A DNA stretch of 61,934 nucleotides, taken from NCBI GenBank assembly GCA_003162695.1, contig PMML01000058.1, forward strand, positions 11,816 to 73,749, in the 5' to 3' direction. Position 1 is the first letter of the stretch. Each line of letters opens with the position of its first letter. The stretch comes from Ignavibacteriota bacterium. Lineage in GTDB: Bacteria; Bacteroidota; Ignavibacteria; UBA10030. Of the stretch, positions 52,717 through 61,934 are shown piece after piece. The position numbers were made by a program, and so were the translations under genes. The notes below the pieces were generated by a model that saw only the letters and a program-made list of their open reading frames with translations, was not told the DNA's origin and ran no database searches.

Positions 52717-55473
52717 ATGAAGACAAGAATATTTTTAACAACAGTAGGTTTGGCCTTTCTATTCTCGTTTCCACTTTCTCTGCAAGCACAACAAAATGGC
52801 GATGGCCGAATTGTTCTTGTTCCCGACCTGATAGAGTCGAAATCTCAAATTCCCCTTTTTGTTCGTATACGGCTGCCGAAGCGGCCGAAAATTGCACTCG
52901 TTCTCAGCGGCGGAGGTGCACGTGGAGTTGCTGCTATCGGCATTCTCAAGGTTTTTGAACGCGCTCATATTCCGATCGATCTTCTCGTTGGAAACAGTAT
53001 GGGAAGCATAATCGGCGGATTGTACGCATCGGGATATTCATCTGCGCAGCTTCAGAAGATGGCCGAAACGACCAATTGGGATGAGGTTTTAAGTTACGGC
53101 GATCAGGCCCGGCGCGCAGATATGTTCCTTGATAAAAAAATCGAACGCGACAAAAGTATTTTAGTCTTACGCTTCGACGGTTTGGAGCCGGTCATTCCAT
53201 CCGCGTTTTCCTCAGGACTAAACCTTACGAATTATCTGAACATTGTAACCTTGCAAGGCATATATCATCCGGATCCCTCGTTCGATGACCTACGAATTCC
53301 GTTCCGTGCAACTGCAACCGATCTGGTTTCGGGCAAGAGGGTGGTAATTGATCGGGGAGATTTAACGAGTGCGCTGCGTGCCAGTATGTCCGTCCCGCTG
53401 CTTTTTACGACAGTACAAAAAGACACTATGCAGCTTCTCGACGGCGGCCTTATCGGCAATCTTCCCGTAGAAGTCGCCTTTCAAGAAAAGGCGGATATTA
53501 TCATTGGTGTCGATATGATGGGACCGCTTCGTTCGCGCCACCAGCTTAATACGCCGTGGGAAATAGCAGATCAGATAACGACTATTATGATGCAGGAAGC
53601 GAATGAAGTATCGCGTAAAAAAGCCGATATCATGATTACGCCGAAACTCGGCGATCACCTTTCGACGGATTTCACACAGCTCGATTCTCTCATTGACTGC
53701 GGTGCAGAAGCTGCGGAGTCGGTTCTTCCGGTTCTCCGGCAGCTTATAAAAACAAAATCGGTACATTCGCCGCGCGACACCTTTTCTTTTGCGAATCCGC
53801 ACTGGACATTCGATTCGAGTTCGGTGCCCTGGCCCATTCAGCAGCGGCTGCGCGAATATTCCGGTGAGTATAAAGTTTCATACGACGGTATTCTTCATAT
53901 ACTCAATGAGCTCTCTGCAGCGGGCGATTATGATACCGTTGAGGCGATAGCGGACCGCAGTACCGGTGGAACGGATATCTCGCTGCATCTTGTACGATAT
54001 CCGGTACTGGACAGCGTAACGTTTACCGGCAACCGGATGATTCCTTCCGACACGCTGCAAAACGCATTCCGTTCTATTTTGGGAAAACCGATCAATGCAC
54101 GGGAGCTGCTGAACGCTCTCGAAAACGTTCTGCGTCTCTACCGGGCTGCAGGTTATTCAATGGCGCGAATTCTTGAAACGCACTATAGCGCTGCCAATCG
54201 ATGCGGGACGGTAATTCTCGATGAAGGCATGATCGGCCGGATCGATATCAGCGGCACGAGAAAAACACGGGATTGGGTTCTTCGGCGAGAACTGCCGATG
54301 ACCGTCGGTTCTGTTTTTTCGATCCAAAACGCGAAACAGGGTATCGCAAATTTGAATGCGACCAATTTATTCGAGCAGGTTATTCTATCCGCACATCATG
54401 AGGGAAATACGGATGAAGAAAATGTTCTGACTCTTCAAGCGCATGAGAGAAACACCGACCTCATCAGTTTCGGTCTGCGTGTGGATAATGAACGGAATAT
54501 CCAGCCTTCCATCGATCTCCGGGATGAAAATTTTTTAGGAACTGGATCCGAATTCGGGATTATGGCGGGAGGCGGTTCAAGAAATCAAAGCTATATGGGA
54601 GAATTGAAAACAACGCGGATTTTCAATTCCTATTTGACCTTCGGCCTTCAGGGGTATTTTCTCAATAAAGATATCAACGTCTATCGGGATGTCCCGCAGT
54701 CCTCTCTCAACGATTTTGAGCGGACGAATGTCGGGGAATACGAGCAGGTTCGCAACGGCGGAACCGTGAGTTTTGGAATGCAGCTTGCACGTCTCGGAAG
54801 CCTTATCATTCAGGGAAGAATGGAACATATTAAAATATATAATATTTTAAACAATCCGATTAACGATCAGACCTACGATCTTTCTGCGCTGCGGTTCGGA
54901 ACGTATGTCGATACGCAGGATAAAGTTCCGTACCCGAATTCCGGCGAAGTTCTCAACCTCTATTATGAATCGGCTCTTGTCGATATCGGCAGCACCGTAG
55001 GATATACGAAGTTTTCGATTTCGTATGACAAGTATGTGGCGATTTTCAATACTCTTGTTATGCATCCGCGTGTATGGATCGGTGTCGGAGACAAATCCCT
55101 GCCTCTCAGTGAAGAATTTTCTCTCGGTGGGCCTGAAAACTTTTGGGGATATGCCGAAGACGATTCTTTGGGTCGTCAGGTTTTTTTAGCAAGTCTGGAA
55201 TATCGCTATAAACTCCCTGTTTCCCTTTTTTTTGATACATATTTTAAGTTTCGGTACGACTTCGGAGCAATCCGGTCGATAACGGGGGACGTGGCTCTGG
55301 CGGATTTCAAACACGGGCTTGGTGCTACCCTTGCGCTTGATACGCCGGCCGGTCCGGTGGAGTTCTCGGTGGGGGAAGCTTTTTATTCTCGTCCGGAACT
55401 TAATCACCTGGTTTGCTGGGGACCCGTCATGTTCTCGTTCAGTATCGGGTATTCGATTCTTGGCGTGCATTGA
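52717..55473 (+). CDS. Patatin-like phospholipase with POTRA and BamA-like barrel
   Basis: A 918-aa outer-membrane or secreted lipase of the PlpD type (class D, type V secretion). Signal peptide, then patatin: oxyanion loop SGGGARGVAAIG, nucleophile elbow GNSMG, catalytic DGG in LDGGLIGNLPVEVAF. A POTRA region follows (SVTFTGNRMIPSDTLQNAFR, in part; RIDISGTRKTRDWVLRREL), then a 16-strand BamA/Omp85-like barrel with SLGGPENFWGYAEDD and the final LGATLALDTPAGPVEFSVG. All catalytic residues are intact. A phospholipase A1/A2-like activity on envelope lipids is expected. Confidence 0.92.
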   Translation: MKTRIFLTTVGLAFLFSFPLSLQAQQNGDGRIVLVPDLIESKSQIPLFVRIRLPKRPKIALVLSGGGARGVAAIGILKVFERAHIPIDLLVGNSMGSIIGGLYASGYSSAQLQKMAETTNWDEVLSYGDQARRADMFLDKKIERDKSILVLRFDGLEPVIPSAFSSGLNLTNYLNIVTLQGIYHPDPSFDDLRIPFRATATDLVSGKRVVIDRGDLTSALRASMSVPLLFTTVQKDTMQLLDGGLIGNLPVEVAFQEKADIIIGVDMMGPLRSRHQLNTPWEIADQITTIMMQEANEVSRKKADIMITPKLGDHLSTDFTQLDSLIDCGAEAAESVLPVLRQLIKTKSVHSPRDTFSFANPHWTFDSSSVPWPIQQRLREYSGEYKVSYDGILHILNELSAAGDYDTVEAIADRSTGGTDISLHLVRYPVLDSVTFTGNRMIPSDTLQNAFRSILGKPINARELLNALENVLRLYRAAGYSMARILETHYSAANRCGTVILDEGMIGRIDISGTRKTRDWVLRRELPMTVGSVFSIQNAKQGIANLNATNLFEQVILSAHHEGNTDEENVLTLQAHERNTDLISFGLRVDNERNIQPSIDLRDENFLGTGSEFGIMAGGGSRNQSYMGELKTTRIFNSYLTFGLQGYFLNKDINVYRDVPQSSLNDFERTNVGEYEQVRNGGTVSFGMQLARLGSLIIQGRMEHIKIYNILNNPINDQTYDLSALRFGTYVDTQDKVPYPNSGEVLNLYYESALVDIGSTVGYTKFSISYDKYVAIFNTLVMHPRVWIGVGDKSLPLSEEFSLGGPENFWGYAEDDSLGRQVFLASLEYRYKLPVSLFFDTYFKFRYDFGAIRSITGDVALADFKHGLGATLALDTPAGPVEFSVGEAFYSRPELNHLVCWGPVMFSFSIGYSILGVH

Positions 55474-55675
55474 ATAAGTGCTGCCGTGCAACTTGATGCC
55501 GTTGCGCATCACCGCAGTGCGGCAGAGCAGCATGACGATATCACGATGATTATCGTTAAATCAGGAGCATCCGGAACATTCTAAATCCTGCATGACAGCT
55601 TTTCTTTGTCTTTTCTTGAAAAACTCTCTATATTTTCTTAACGGATGAAGCGATAATAATTTTTGGACTTTTTTG

Positions 55676-55942
55676 ATGTCTACAAAACCTCCTTTACAGT
55701 TCCGGGAACATCCTGCGGATTCGCTGGAACGGCTGGCCTCTGCGATTGCATCGACCATACCGGCTCAAGAGCCGAACGATCAAGTTCGTCTTGCGTATTG
55801 CCTCTGGGCATGGCTGAATGAACGCCGCGGATCATTGGATCAGGCAGTGCGTGCGGCTGGCGTGCGTACTTCCGTTTCAGTGGAGCAGATGGTGGAAAAA
55901 ATTGGCCGGCAATTGGAAGAAAAAGGCATCAAACGTTCATGA
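55676..55942 (+). CDS. Small protein of unknown function
   Basis: An 88-aa soluble helical protein. The middle (EPNDQVRLAYCLWAWLNERRGSLDQAVRAAG) could contain a small DNA-binding-like helical pair, but no family is recognised. An in-frame TTG lies just before the ATG. It stands 36 bp upstream of marC. Confidence 0.45.
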   Translation: MSTKPPLQFREHPADSLERLASAIASTIPAQEPNDQVRLAYCLWAWLNERRGSLDQAVRAAGVRTSVSVEQMVEKIGRQLEEKGIKRS

Positions 55943-55978
55943 AGATAAGCCGGCTGCTTTTTCAAAAGAGGCATTCCT

Positions 55979-56569
55979 ATGATCGATTTTAAAACGTTCC
56001 TTCTTTCTTTTATTCCGCTCTTTGTCGCTATCGACGTTATCGGCGCTGTTCCGCTTTTCATTTCTCTGACGAACGATATAGAAATGCCGAAGCGCAAACG
56101 CTTAATTACAGATTCGACGCTGACGGCGCTGATTATCGCCGTGATTTTTTTACTCGGCGGCAAAATGATTTTCAACTATCTCGGCATTACGGAAAACGAT
56201 TTTCGCGTGGGAGGCGGTATTCTTCTTCTTATTCTTTCGGTCGTCGACCTGGTATTTTCGTCGGATAAACCAAAAAAGCCGGATACGACCATCGGAGTCG
56301 TACCGCTGGGAATTCCGCTGATTATCGGTCCAGCAGCGCTTACGACAATTTTAATTATTGTCGATCAGTACGGCTACTTCATGGCGATTACTTCAATTCT
56401 TGTAAACTTAATCATCGTGTGGGCGGTCTTGAGAAACTCATCCCTTCTTATGCGCCTTATGGGAGAGGGTGGATCCAAAGCATTTGCCAAGGTAGCAGCG
56501 CTCTTGATGGCGGCCATAGCTATTATGATGATTCGCGTCGGTATGACGGGAATGATCAGGGGAAATTAA
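55979..56569 (+). CDS. MarC family integral membrane protein
   Basis: A 196-aa protein with six predicted TM helices. FIPLFVAIDVIGAVPLF, GGGILLLILSVVDLVF and VPLGIPLIIGPAALTTILI match the MarC/UPF0056 family. No drug resistance role is established for this family. Its stop is inside a short heptamer array. Confidence 0.9.
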   Translation: MIDFKTFLLSFIPLFVAIDVIGAVPLFISLTNDIEMPKRKRLITDSTLTALIIAVIFLLGGKMIFNYLGITENDFRVGGGILLLILSVVDLVFSSDKPKKPDTTIGVVPLGIPLIIGPAALTTILIIVDQYGYFMAITSILVNLIIVWAVLRNSSLLMRLMGEGGSKAFAKVAALLMAAIAIMMIRVGMTGMIRGN

Positions 56570-56591
56570 GAAGTCGGAATTAAGAATACCG
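56564..56591. repeat. Tandem heptamer array (4 units)
   Basis: AATTAAG, AAGTCGG, AATTAAG, AATACCG; the first unit contains the marC stop codon. Confidence 0.6.
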
Positions 56592-56611
56592 AAAAATTTT
56601 ATCACCATGAA

Positions 56612-56632
56612 CAATTTACTATTTACAATTCA
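56612..56632. repeat. Tandem heptamer array (3 units)
   Basis: CAATTTA, CTATTTA, CAATTCA, contiguous. Confidence 0.6.
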
Positions 56633-56661
56633 CTTGCTGCACTAGAAAATTGGAAATGCAA

Positions 56662-57450
56662 ATGATCGATCTACTGCATACAATCTTATTGGGCATTATC
56701 GAGGGAATAACGGAATTTTTACCCGTCTCCAGTACAGGACATTTACTCATTGCTGAAAAGCTTGGTCTGGGGCATCGCTCGGATTTATTCAACGTCGTTA
56801 TTCAAGCGGGAGCTATTCTTGCGGTCACAATTATTTACTGGAAACGGCTCTGGTCGCTTCTCGCCGATTTTCAGAAACCGGAGAATCGCGATTATGCACT
56901 CAAACTTCTCACGGCGTTTGGAATTACCGGAGCGCTCGGACTTCTTGCCAAGCATCTCGGTTTTCGACTGCCGGAATCGATTACACCGGTTGCATGGGCG
57001 CTGCTAATAGGAGGCGTGTATATGCTTGCCGCGGAATGGCTGGCGGCGAGAAAACCCGAAAGCGCATTGATTACATGGCAGGTTGCCGTTGTCGTCGGTC
57101 TTGCGCAGGTTGTTGCAGCGGTCTTTCCGGGCGCATCACGCTCCGGCGTGACAATTTTTGCTGCGATGCTTGTCGGCGCAAACAACCGCGCCGCTGCAAC
57201 AGAATTTACATTCCTCGTCGGAATTCCGACAATGTATGCGGCAAGTGCAAAATTGTTCTGGGATGCATATAAGCAGGGAGGAACCGGAGAAAACTGGACG
57301 GATCTTGTCATCGCGTTCGTTGTGGCAACCATTGTTGCATTTGTGGCCGTCAAATGGCTTCTCCGCTATATCCAGACTCACCGCTTTACGGTTTTTGCAG
57401 TTTACCGAATCGTTCTTGGTGCGCTTTTACTTTTATTCCTGCAGGGATAA
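56662..57450 (+). CDS. uppP: Undecaprenyl-diphosphate phosphatase
   Basis: BacA/UppP family, 262 aa, an inner-membrane enzyme that recycles undecaprenyl-PP for cell-wall synthesis. Motifs GIIEGITEFLPVSSTGHLLIAEKLG (in parts: EGITEFLPVSSTGH) and FPGASRSGVTI, both catalytic regions, are intact. ATG 56662 is preferred over TTG 56650 and ATG 56656 (GGAAATGCAA upstream). Its stop abuts a GNAT fragment. Confidence 0.95.
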   Translation: MIDLLHTILLGIIEGITEFLPVSSTGHLLIAEKLGLGHRSDLFNVVIQAGAILAVTIIYWKRLWSLLADFQKPENRDYALKLLTAFGITGALGLLAKHLGFRLPESITPVAWALLIGGVYMLAAEWLAARKPESALITWQVAVVVGLAQVVAAVFPGASRSGVTIFAAMLVGANNRAAATEFTFLVGIPTMYAASAKLFWDAYKQGGTGENWTDLVIAFVVATIVAFVAVKWLLRYIQTHRFTVFAVYRIVLGALLLLFLQG

Positions 57451-57589
57451 GAGTGCACGGGAAAAAGGATGTATCGGGCTCCGGCTGGTAAGCGGATTCG
57501 GGCGGGAAGAGTATGCGCATGAATTTTATAAGCAGCAGGGATTTACGGTCAATGGTTACAGGTTCGTAAAAACTTTTCAGCAGGAGTAG
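57449..57589 (+). pseudogene. C-terminal remnant of a GNAT acetyltransferase
   Basis: Directly at the uppP stop, in another frame, about 46 codons read ...SAREKGCIGLRLVSGFGREE and YAHEFYKQQGFTVNGYRFVK to a TAG. This is the last strand-helix of GNAT acetyltransferases (A..GC..I.L.SG..R..AH.FY...GF). The catalytic N-terminal part and a start are missing. Confidence 0.7.
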
Positions 57590-57634
57590 AAAAGCCGTTC
57601 GCAAATTTCGGCGTTCGGTTTCTTACACGAGAGT

Positions 57635-58468
57635 ATGGCACGTTTTAAACTTTATATCGAATACGAAGGAACGCGGTTCAGCGGATGGCAGGTGCAAAAA
57701 AATGCACGAACGGTACAGGGGGAATTGATCGGCGCTATGAAATCGGTTTTCGGAACCGGCGACTTCGAGTTGTACGGCTCCGGCCGGACGGACGGCGGCG
57801 TTCATGCGCTCTGTCAGGTGGCGCATCTTGATGTCAAAACAGTGCTTGCACCGCCGGTGATCCGCATGAAAGTAAACGATCTTCTTCCGGCGGATATCAA
57901 TATTATCGAAGTGGAAAAAGCAACGCCGGATTTTCATGCAAGACACGATGCGGTTGCGCGCAGCTACCTGTATCAAATTTCCAGGCGGCGAACAGCATTC
58001 GGAAAACGCTCTGTCTGGTGGATTAAAGATACGCTCGACGGGGAGAAGATGTGGCAGGCGCTGCAATGTTTTACCGGCTTTAACGATTTTCAATCGTTCA
58101 GCGCGGACGATCCGGAAGAAAAATCGACCCGCGTTCAGATCGATTCCGTGGATATGAAAGAAGCGGGAGATTTGATTCTCATCCGCATTGTCGGTTCGCA
58201 TTTTATATGGAAAATGGTAAGGCAGATCATCGGAACCATCGTTGAAGTCGGACGCGGGAATCTGGCAATGAACGACCTGAAAAGTTTTCTGCATAATGCT
58301 TCCGACGAACCGGCTAAATTTACGGCTCCGCCGTCCGGATTGTTTTTGGAAAGAGTCTATTACCGGGGTGATCACCGGTTGAGGGATTTGCGTCCGGTAC
58401 TGGAAGTCAGTTCACCGATGATTCCCCGGCATCAAGATCAGGAAAAAGACACAAAAGAGAAAAAATGA
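57635..58468 (+). CDS. truA: tRNA pseudouridine(38-40) synthase
   Basis: TruA, 277 aa, modifies U38-40 in tRNA anticodon stems. The catalytic Asp lies in GSGRTDGGVHAL; FHARHDAVARSYLYQIS and GSHFIWKMVRQIIGTIVEVGRG are family motifs. The last 25 residues are a charged tail (HQDQEKDTKEKK) not typical of the core. ATG 57635 has weak GAGAG upstream. Confidence 0.95.
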   Translation: MARFKLYIEYEGTRFSGWQVQKNARTVQGELIGAMKSVFGTGDFELYGSGRTDGGVHALCQVAHLDVKTVLAPPVIRMKVNDLLPADINIIEVEKATPDFHARHDAVARSYLYQISRRRTAFGKRSVWWIKDTLDGEKMWQALQCFTGFNDFQSFSADDPEEKSTRVQIDSVDMKEAGDLILIRIVGSHFIWKMVRQIIGTIVEVGRGNLAMNDLKSFLHNASDEPAKFTAPPSGLFLERVYYRGDHRLRDLRPVLEVSSPMIPRHQDQEKDTKEKK

Positions 58469-58528
58469 TAATCTTCTGCTGAAAGTTTTAAAAGCGCAAT
58501 ACCAAGAATTTTCAATGTCCTGAAAAAT

Positions 58529-59119
58529 ATGAAAATCAGATATTCGTTTATCCCCGTCTGCATTACCATTTTTATTTCAGCCGCCTTTGCGGGGGATCCG
58601 CCGGCTCTACGAAGAACGCTGCTGGATGAAGTGCGGCGCCATCCGCAGTTACAAATGCAGGATCTTTATAAATTTGCATTTCAGGCAGCGATGGGCAACG
58701 AACATATCATGGCCGATTCCGCGGAAATGGAAAAATATTTATGTCAAGAGCTTGCCGGCATAACTCCCGGCGGTCCGGAAGATTTGGTGGAATATCTGAC
58801 GCCGGACAGTTCAGCCGTGCGCGTCAACCTGCGGCCGTTTAAGAAATTAAATGGAAACGCAGTGAAGCTTGTTTCGTTGATGATCAAAAGCACGCGTGTT
58901 TTTAAGCCTTCACGCGAGAAACTCCGGATCTATCTGGCCGGTATCGAAAAACTTGCAGAGGACGGCCTTATTCCTTTTAAAGCGGAATCGATAAGGACGT
59001 ATTTTAAGCAGCTTGAGGAAAAACAATTTCCTGCGATGCATCATTCGAAAATTTTTGAAGAAACATATAAACCGGCGTACCGGGTTATTGCCGGATGCTA
59101 TGTCTCCGATATTCATTGA
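58529..59119 (+). CDS. Secreted conserved protein of unknown function
   Basis: A 196-aa exported protein (signal peptide VCITIFISAAFA). The body contains QMQDLYKFAFQAAMGNEHIM, VEYLTPDSSAVRVNLRPFK and PAMHHSKIFEETYKPAYRV. I recall similar unnamed proteins with LYQAAMGxEH and MHHSxxYxxxYxPAYRVV patterns, but no function. The invariant-looking His and Glu residues could be a metal or active site. Followed 33 bp later by a DUF885-like peptidase. Confidence 0.75.
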   Translation: MKIRYSFIPVCITIFISAAFAGDPPALRRTLLDEVRRHPQLQMQDLYKFAFQAAMGNEHIMADSAEMEKYLCQELAGITPGGPEDLVEYLTPDSSAVRVNLRPFKKLNGNAVKLVSLMIKSTRVFKPSREKLRIYLAGIEKLAEDGLIPFKAESIRTYFKQLEEKQFPAMHHSKIFEETYKPAYRVIAGCYVSDIH

Positions 59120-59152
59120 CCGGAGACGGAAATAATTCAACACGAGGCGTTT

Positions 59153-60388
59153 ATGCCGATTTCCTTTGACGATGCTGCGGAACAGTATGTCAAACTCGTT
59201 CTTGCGCTCGGTCTGCACGATGCCGATGAGGTCGATGCGTATTTCGGTCCGCCCGAATGGCTGGAAATGGAAAAAGCGCGGAAACGAACGCTTGATCAAA
59301 TTTCCTATGAGGCAACTCTTCTGTATTCGCAGCTTGCTGTGTCCGAAAAGGCCGATTCAAAGGAAAATGAACTTACTCAACTGCGGCGCCTGTATTTGTC
59401 CAAGCAGGTTTCCGCAGTTGGTTCTCGATCGTCCATACTCTCCGGACGCAATCTATCGTTCGATGAAGAAGCACGTGCATTATACGATGCAGTTCCCCCG
59501 GTTTTTACGGAAAAATCTTTTCAGGAGATCGTTGCGCACCTGGATGCGCTCCTTCCCGGCAGCGGTCCGATTCCGGAACGGGCAGAGAAGTACCGTCAGC
59601 AGTTCGTCATAGAAATGAACGATCTCGATAAAGTATTTCAGACCGCCATTGCAGAATGCCGGTCGCGGACAAAAAAATATATACCGCTGCCGGAACACGA
59701 TTCGTTCCATATCGAATATGTCCGGAACAAATCGTGGAGCGGCTACAACTGGTTTAAGGGAAACGGCGAAAGTCTGATTCAGATCAATACCGACCTTCCT
59801 ATTTTTTTAGAACGGGCTGTCGACCTTGCGGCTCACGAAGGATATCCGGGTCATCATGTGTACAATTCGCTTTTAGAAAATGAATTCGCCCGCCGCCGCG
59901 GATGGAAGGAATTTACGGTTTATGCATTGTTCAGCCCGCAGTCCCTTATTGCGGAGGGTACGGCGAATTTCGGAATTGAAGTCGCTTTTCCGGGAAACGA
60001 ACGGATGGAGTATGAACGGGACGTTCTTTTTCCCGCTGCGCATTTGGATGCCTCACAGGCGGAACAGTATTCCGAAGTTCAGGCGCTGTCCGCCCGTCTG
60101 GGATATGCCGGGAACGAAGCGGCGCGGAATTATTTAAACGGAGTCATGAGCCGGAGCCAGGCGGTCGAGTGGCTTGTTGCTTATGCACTGATGTCTCCGG
60201 AACGTGCAGAACAGCGCACGCGTTTTTTTGATCAGTACAGAAGTTACGTTATCAACTATAATCTCGGCCAGGATCTGGTCAAGCGGTATATCGAAGCGCG
60301 CGGAGGGACTGAGGCGGATCCGGCAAAACGCTGGGAGGAATTCGCGAAACTTATTTCATCACCGCGCCTGCCGTCCGGAATGCTCTAA
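59153..60388 (+). CDS. DUF885-like zinc metallopeptidase
   Basis: A 411-aa soluble helical zincin. The metal site is AAHEGYPGHHVYN (HExxxxHH type) with EGTANFGIE as the distal Glu block, which places it near the DUF885/M3-like group. There is no signal peptide, so it is probably cytoplasmic. The C-terminus RSYVINYNLGQDLVKRYIE fits the family. Substrate unknown. Confidence 0.85.
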   Translation: MPISFDDAAEQYVKLVLALGLHDADEVDAYFGPPEWLEMEKARKRTLDQISYEATLLYSQLAVSEKADSKENELTQLRRLYLSKQVSAVGSRSSILSGRNLSFDEEARALYDAVPPVFTEKSFQEIVAHLDALLPGSGPIPERAEKYRQQFVIEMNDLDKVFQTAIAECRSRTKKYIPLPEHDSFHIEYVRNKSWSGYNWFKGNGESLIQINTDLPIFLERAVDLAAHEGYPGHHVYNSLLENEFARRRGWKEFTVYALFSPQSLIAEGTANFGIEVAFPGNERMEYERDVLFPAAHLDASQAEQYSEVQALSARLGYAGNEAARNYLNGVMSRSQAVEWLVAYALMSPERAEQRTRFFDQYRSYVINYNLGQDLVKRYIEARGGTEADPAKRWEEFAKLISSPRLPSGML

Positions 60389-60448
60389 GCATTCGTACAG
60401 GAAAGAACAATTTATAACCGAAATGGAAAGATTCTAAAGCACAGAATT

Positions 60449-60478
60449 AAAGGCCGGATTTCGAATAATCCGGCCTTT
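60449..60478. terminator. Strong bidirectional terminator
   Basis: Twelve-bp perfect stem AAAGGCCGGATT/AATCCGGCCTTT (60449-60460 with 60467-60478), between convergent genes. Confidence 0.85.
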
Positions 60479-60499
60479 ATCGTTACATTTCACAGGGTG

Positions 60500-61348
60500 T
60501 TAAAACACAATACCCAGATAAGTAAAGAGCAGCTGGGTCGGCTGTTCTCTTGTATCGGATATCGGAGTAGGATACCCAATTCCGTTTATTGTGGAGGTTT
60601 CGGAATTGCTGTAATTCGGTTTGCTTATTAAGAACCTGGCACCAAGGGCAAGATGTCCCAGATCGAACTCAATCATTCCGCCATACGCTAATGCAGTAGC
60701 TGACATTGATTGTGTCGTGGAATTATTATAATAATCCGTACTTGTTGCCGACAATTTACCGAAATCAGCGCCGATAAGAGGCGCAATAAAAAAATTAAAG
60801 CCTGAAACATTTGCAGTTCCGATTTTCAATCCCAGAAGTGCCATTATAGATTGATATTTTTCAGAATTTCCTGATGATTCATCGGTTGAATTTAAGGCAT
60901 ACAACCCGCTGATTAATAAACCTACCTCTCCGCTTGTAACGAATTGCAGACCGGCTGCAAAACCGGTTTTTGCGTAGCCGGCATTTCCATTAGTAAAGTC
61001 TGAACTGGCGAAATCGCCCATGGGAAACGCCGCTCCCCCGAAGATACTGAAGGATGGGGATGGGCCGGAGGCATGTTCCGCAGATTCCTTGGAAGAAATC
61101 GACGGTTCGGTTTCGGGCACCAGTTCTTTGCCGTACTTGTCAATGTCAGAAAAGTTATAGACAAAAATATTGCCGTCTGCCGTTTGAATTTTAATGGAAA
61201 CATTCGGTATGGTTTCAATGATCATTCCATGTATAACGCTGCCGTTTTTCAGATAGACGACATCGCGTGTTGCTGTCTGTGCAAAGAGGCTGGTGACGCA
61301 AAATATAATGACGATTCCCACTATGACAAAACGGTAACTTGTTTTCAT
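60500..61348 (-). CDS. Outer-membrane beta-barrel protein
   Basis: A 282-aa exported protein. A signal peptide (VIVGIVIIFCVTSLFAQ) leads to a short N-terminal domain (VVYLKNGSVIHGMIIE...NIFVYNFSDIDKYGKE) found on many Bacteroidota surface proteins. Residues about 95-282 form an OmpW/porin-like barrel with a final aromatic residue (LLFTYLGIVF). Function unknown. Confidence 0.82.
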   Translation of the reverse strand: MKTSYRFVIVGIVIIFCVTSLFAQTATRDVVYLKNGSVIHGMIIETIPNVSIKIQTADGNIFVYNFSDIDKYGKELVPETEPSISSKESAEHASGPSPSFSIFGGAAFPMGDFASSDFTNGNAGYAKTGFAAGLQFVTSGEVGLLISGLYALNSTDESSGNSEKYQSIMALLGLKIGTANVSGFNFFIAPLIGADFGKLSATSTDYYNNSTTQSMSATALAYGGMIEFDLGHLALGARFLISKPNYSNSETSTINGIGYPTPISDTREQPTQLLFTYLGIVF

Positions 61349-61934
61349 GAAGAACTCCTTTTATTAAAGATCGTTTTGATTAAAGATCGCAGCCTTTGAT
61401 ATGTAATTGAATAAATAAATGTATGTAAGGCATCTGGCACTCCGCGCGGCAACCTTTTTCGCGCAGGGTTATACACTTTTCAAAATATTTTCTTGAGCTG
61501 CTTGATTCCAAATATAAAGCCAGAGGGTAAACGACGCAACGTTTAAAAAATTTTAAGCGGAGAAAAAATAGTCAGTCCTTACCTTCGTTTTTTCTCTGCC
61601 GGAACACTTTCATAGAATACTTAATAAAAATTAAGAGCAAAAGCAAATGAGAAAGAATTACCGTGTGATAGAGGTCATGCATTGCGGGAGAAGGACTGAT
61701 ATTTCGGCTCTGAAAGTATGTTAAAAAAGGTTTTTTTGATTACGAAATACAATCATCATTTTTTGAGCCGTTAGAATCCTCCGGCAGAATGCTCGTGTAT
61801 TTGATCCAATTATTTTGTCTTTAATATGCCGGTATATGTAATTTTATGTCCGCGGTATCGTCGTTTGCCAAATAGTGCCGCTTCAAATATGCAGTATTGT
61901 GTTTTGCTTTGCAGAAGTGCGTTATTTTCGCGGC
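61349..61934. other. Right-end gap, only a promoter seen
   Basis: About 585 bp to the window edge. Apart from the promoter at 61509-61539 no gene or RNA was recognised. Confidence 0.45.
61509..61539 (-). promoter_or_regulatory. Bacteroidota-type promoter of the outer-membrane protein gene
   Basis: On the minus strand TTG (61539-61537), exactly 20 nt, then TATATTTG (61516-61509), a full TAnnTTTG match. The leader to ATG 61348 would be about 150 nt. Confidence 0.55.

Noticed and set aside
57623-58375. 250-codon minus-strand frame opposite truA
   Set aside because: truA on the plus strand has all family motifs; the antisense protein is low-complexity His/Arg/Phe-rich.

Overview
The window looks like chromosome from a member of the Bacteroidota/Ignavibacteriota (FCB) group. 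Two secreted proteins end in a type IX secretion (T9SS) type A sorting domain of the NYPNPFNPST type. There is a DUF3276 PUR-alpha-like protein, a PafA-type alkaline phosphatase and a menaquinone gene. Several promoters read as TTG-N20-TAnnTTTG, the Bacteroidota housekeeping form. No rRNA, tRNA, CRISPR array, transposase or prophage was seen.

Layout. 0.2-5.2 kb: menA, a hemerythrin/LuxR regulator and the feoA-feoB-FeoB-associated iron operon. 5.3-12.4 kb: a beta-propeller sensor, an ECF sigma/anti-sigma/DUF4097 operon and a T9SS-secreted propeller. 12.6-13.8 kb: a family 9 glycosyltransferase. 13.9-35.9 kb: a phosphate island. 36.5-43.9 kb: housekeeping genes (DUF3276, dnaG, ferredoxin plus geranylgeranyl-reductase-like flavoprotein, enolase, phosphohexomutase). 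44.3-49.4 kb: a MacAB-type exporter, plsC and an FMN reductase. 49.6-61.3 kb: mixed genes (AlaX, methyltransferase, a duplicated zincin-like protein, a patatin/BamA-like protein, MarC, UppP, TruA, a DUF885-like peptidase, an outer-membrane protein).

The most interesting part is the phosphate island. It holds a TIR-TM-PstS-OmpA fusion, a CBS-histidine kinase-receiver hybrid, a sixA-tmk-like-tmk-like-ppx operon, a metallophosphatase plus PafA phosphatase, a TonB receptor/beta-helix/metallophosphoesterase/YVTN operon, and phoB-phoR. Four of its promoters, on both strands, share one layout: three or four NTAAC/T words at exactly 11-bp period, then 10 bp, then a TATATT-like -10. Perfect or partial repeats precede two or three more genes. 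I infer a local Pho regulon read by the PhoB at 33.8 kb. Two genes in the island are damaged: pafA has an in-frame TGA, and a TPR gene has a frameshift in an A9 tract. A probable small RNA or attenuated leader, with its own promoter and terminator, lies just before phoB.

Intergenic spacers at 40.8, 44.2 and 56.6 kb are built from several unrelated short tandem arrays, nearly all with a 7-bp period.
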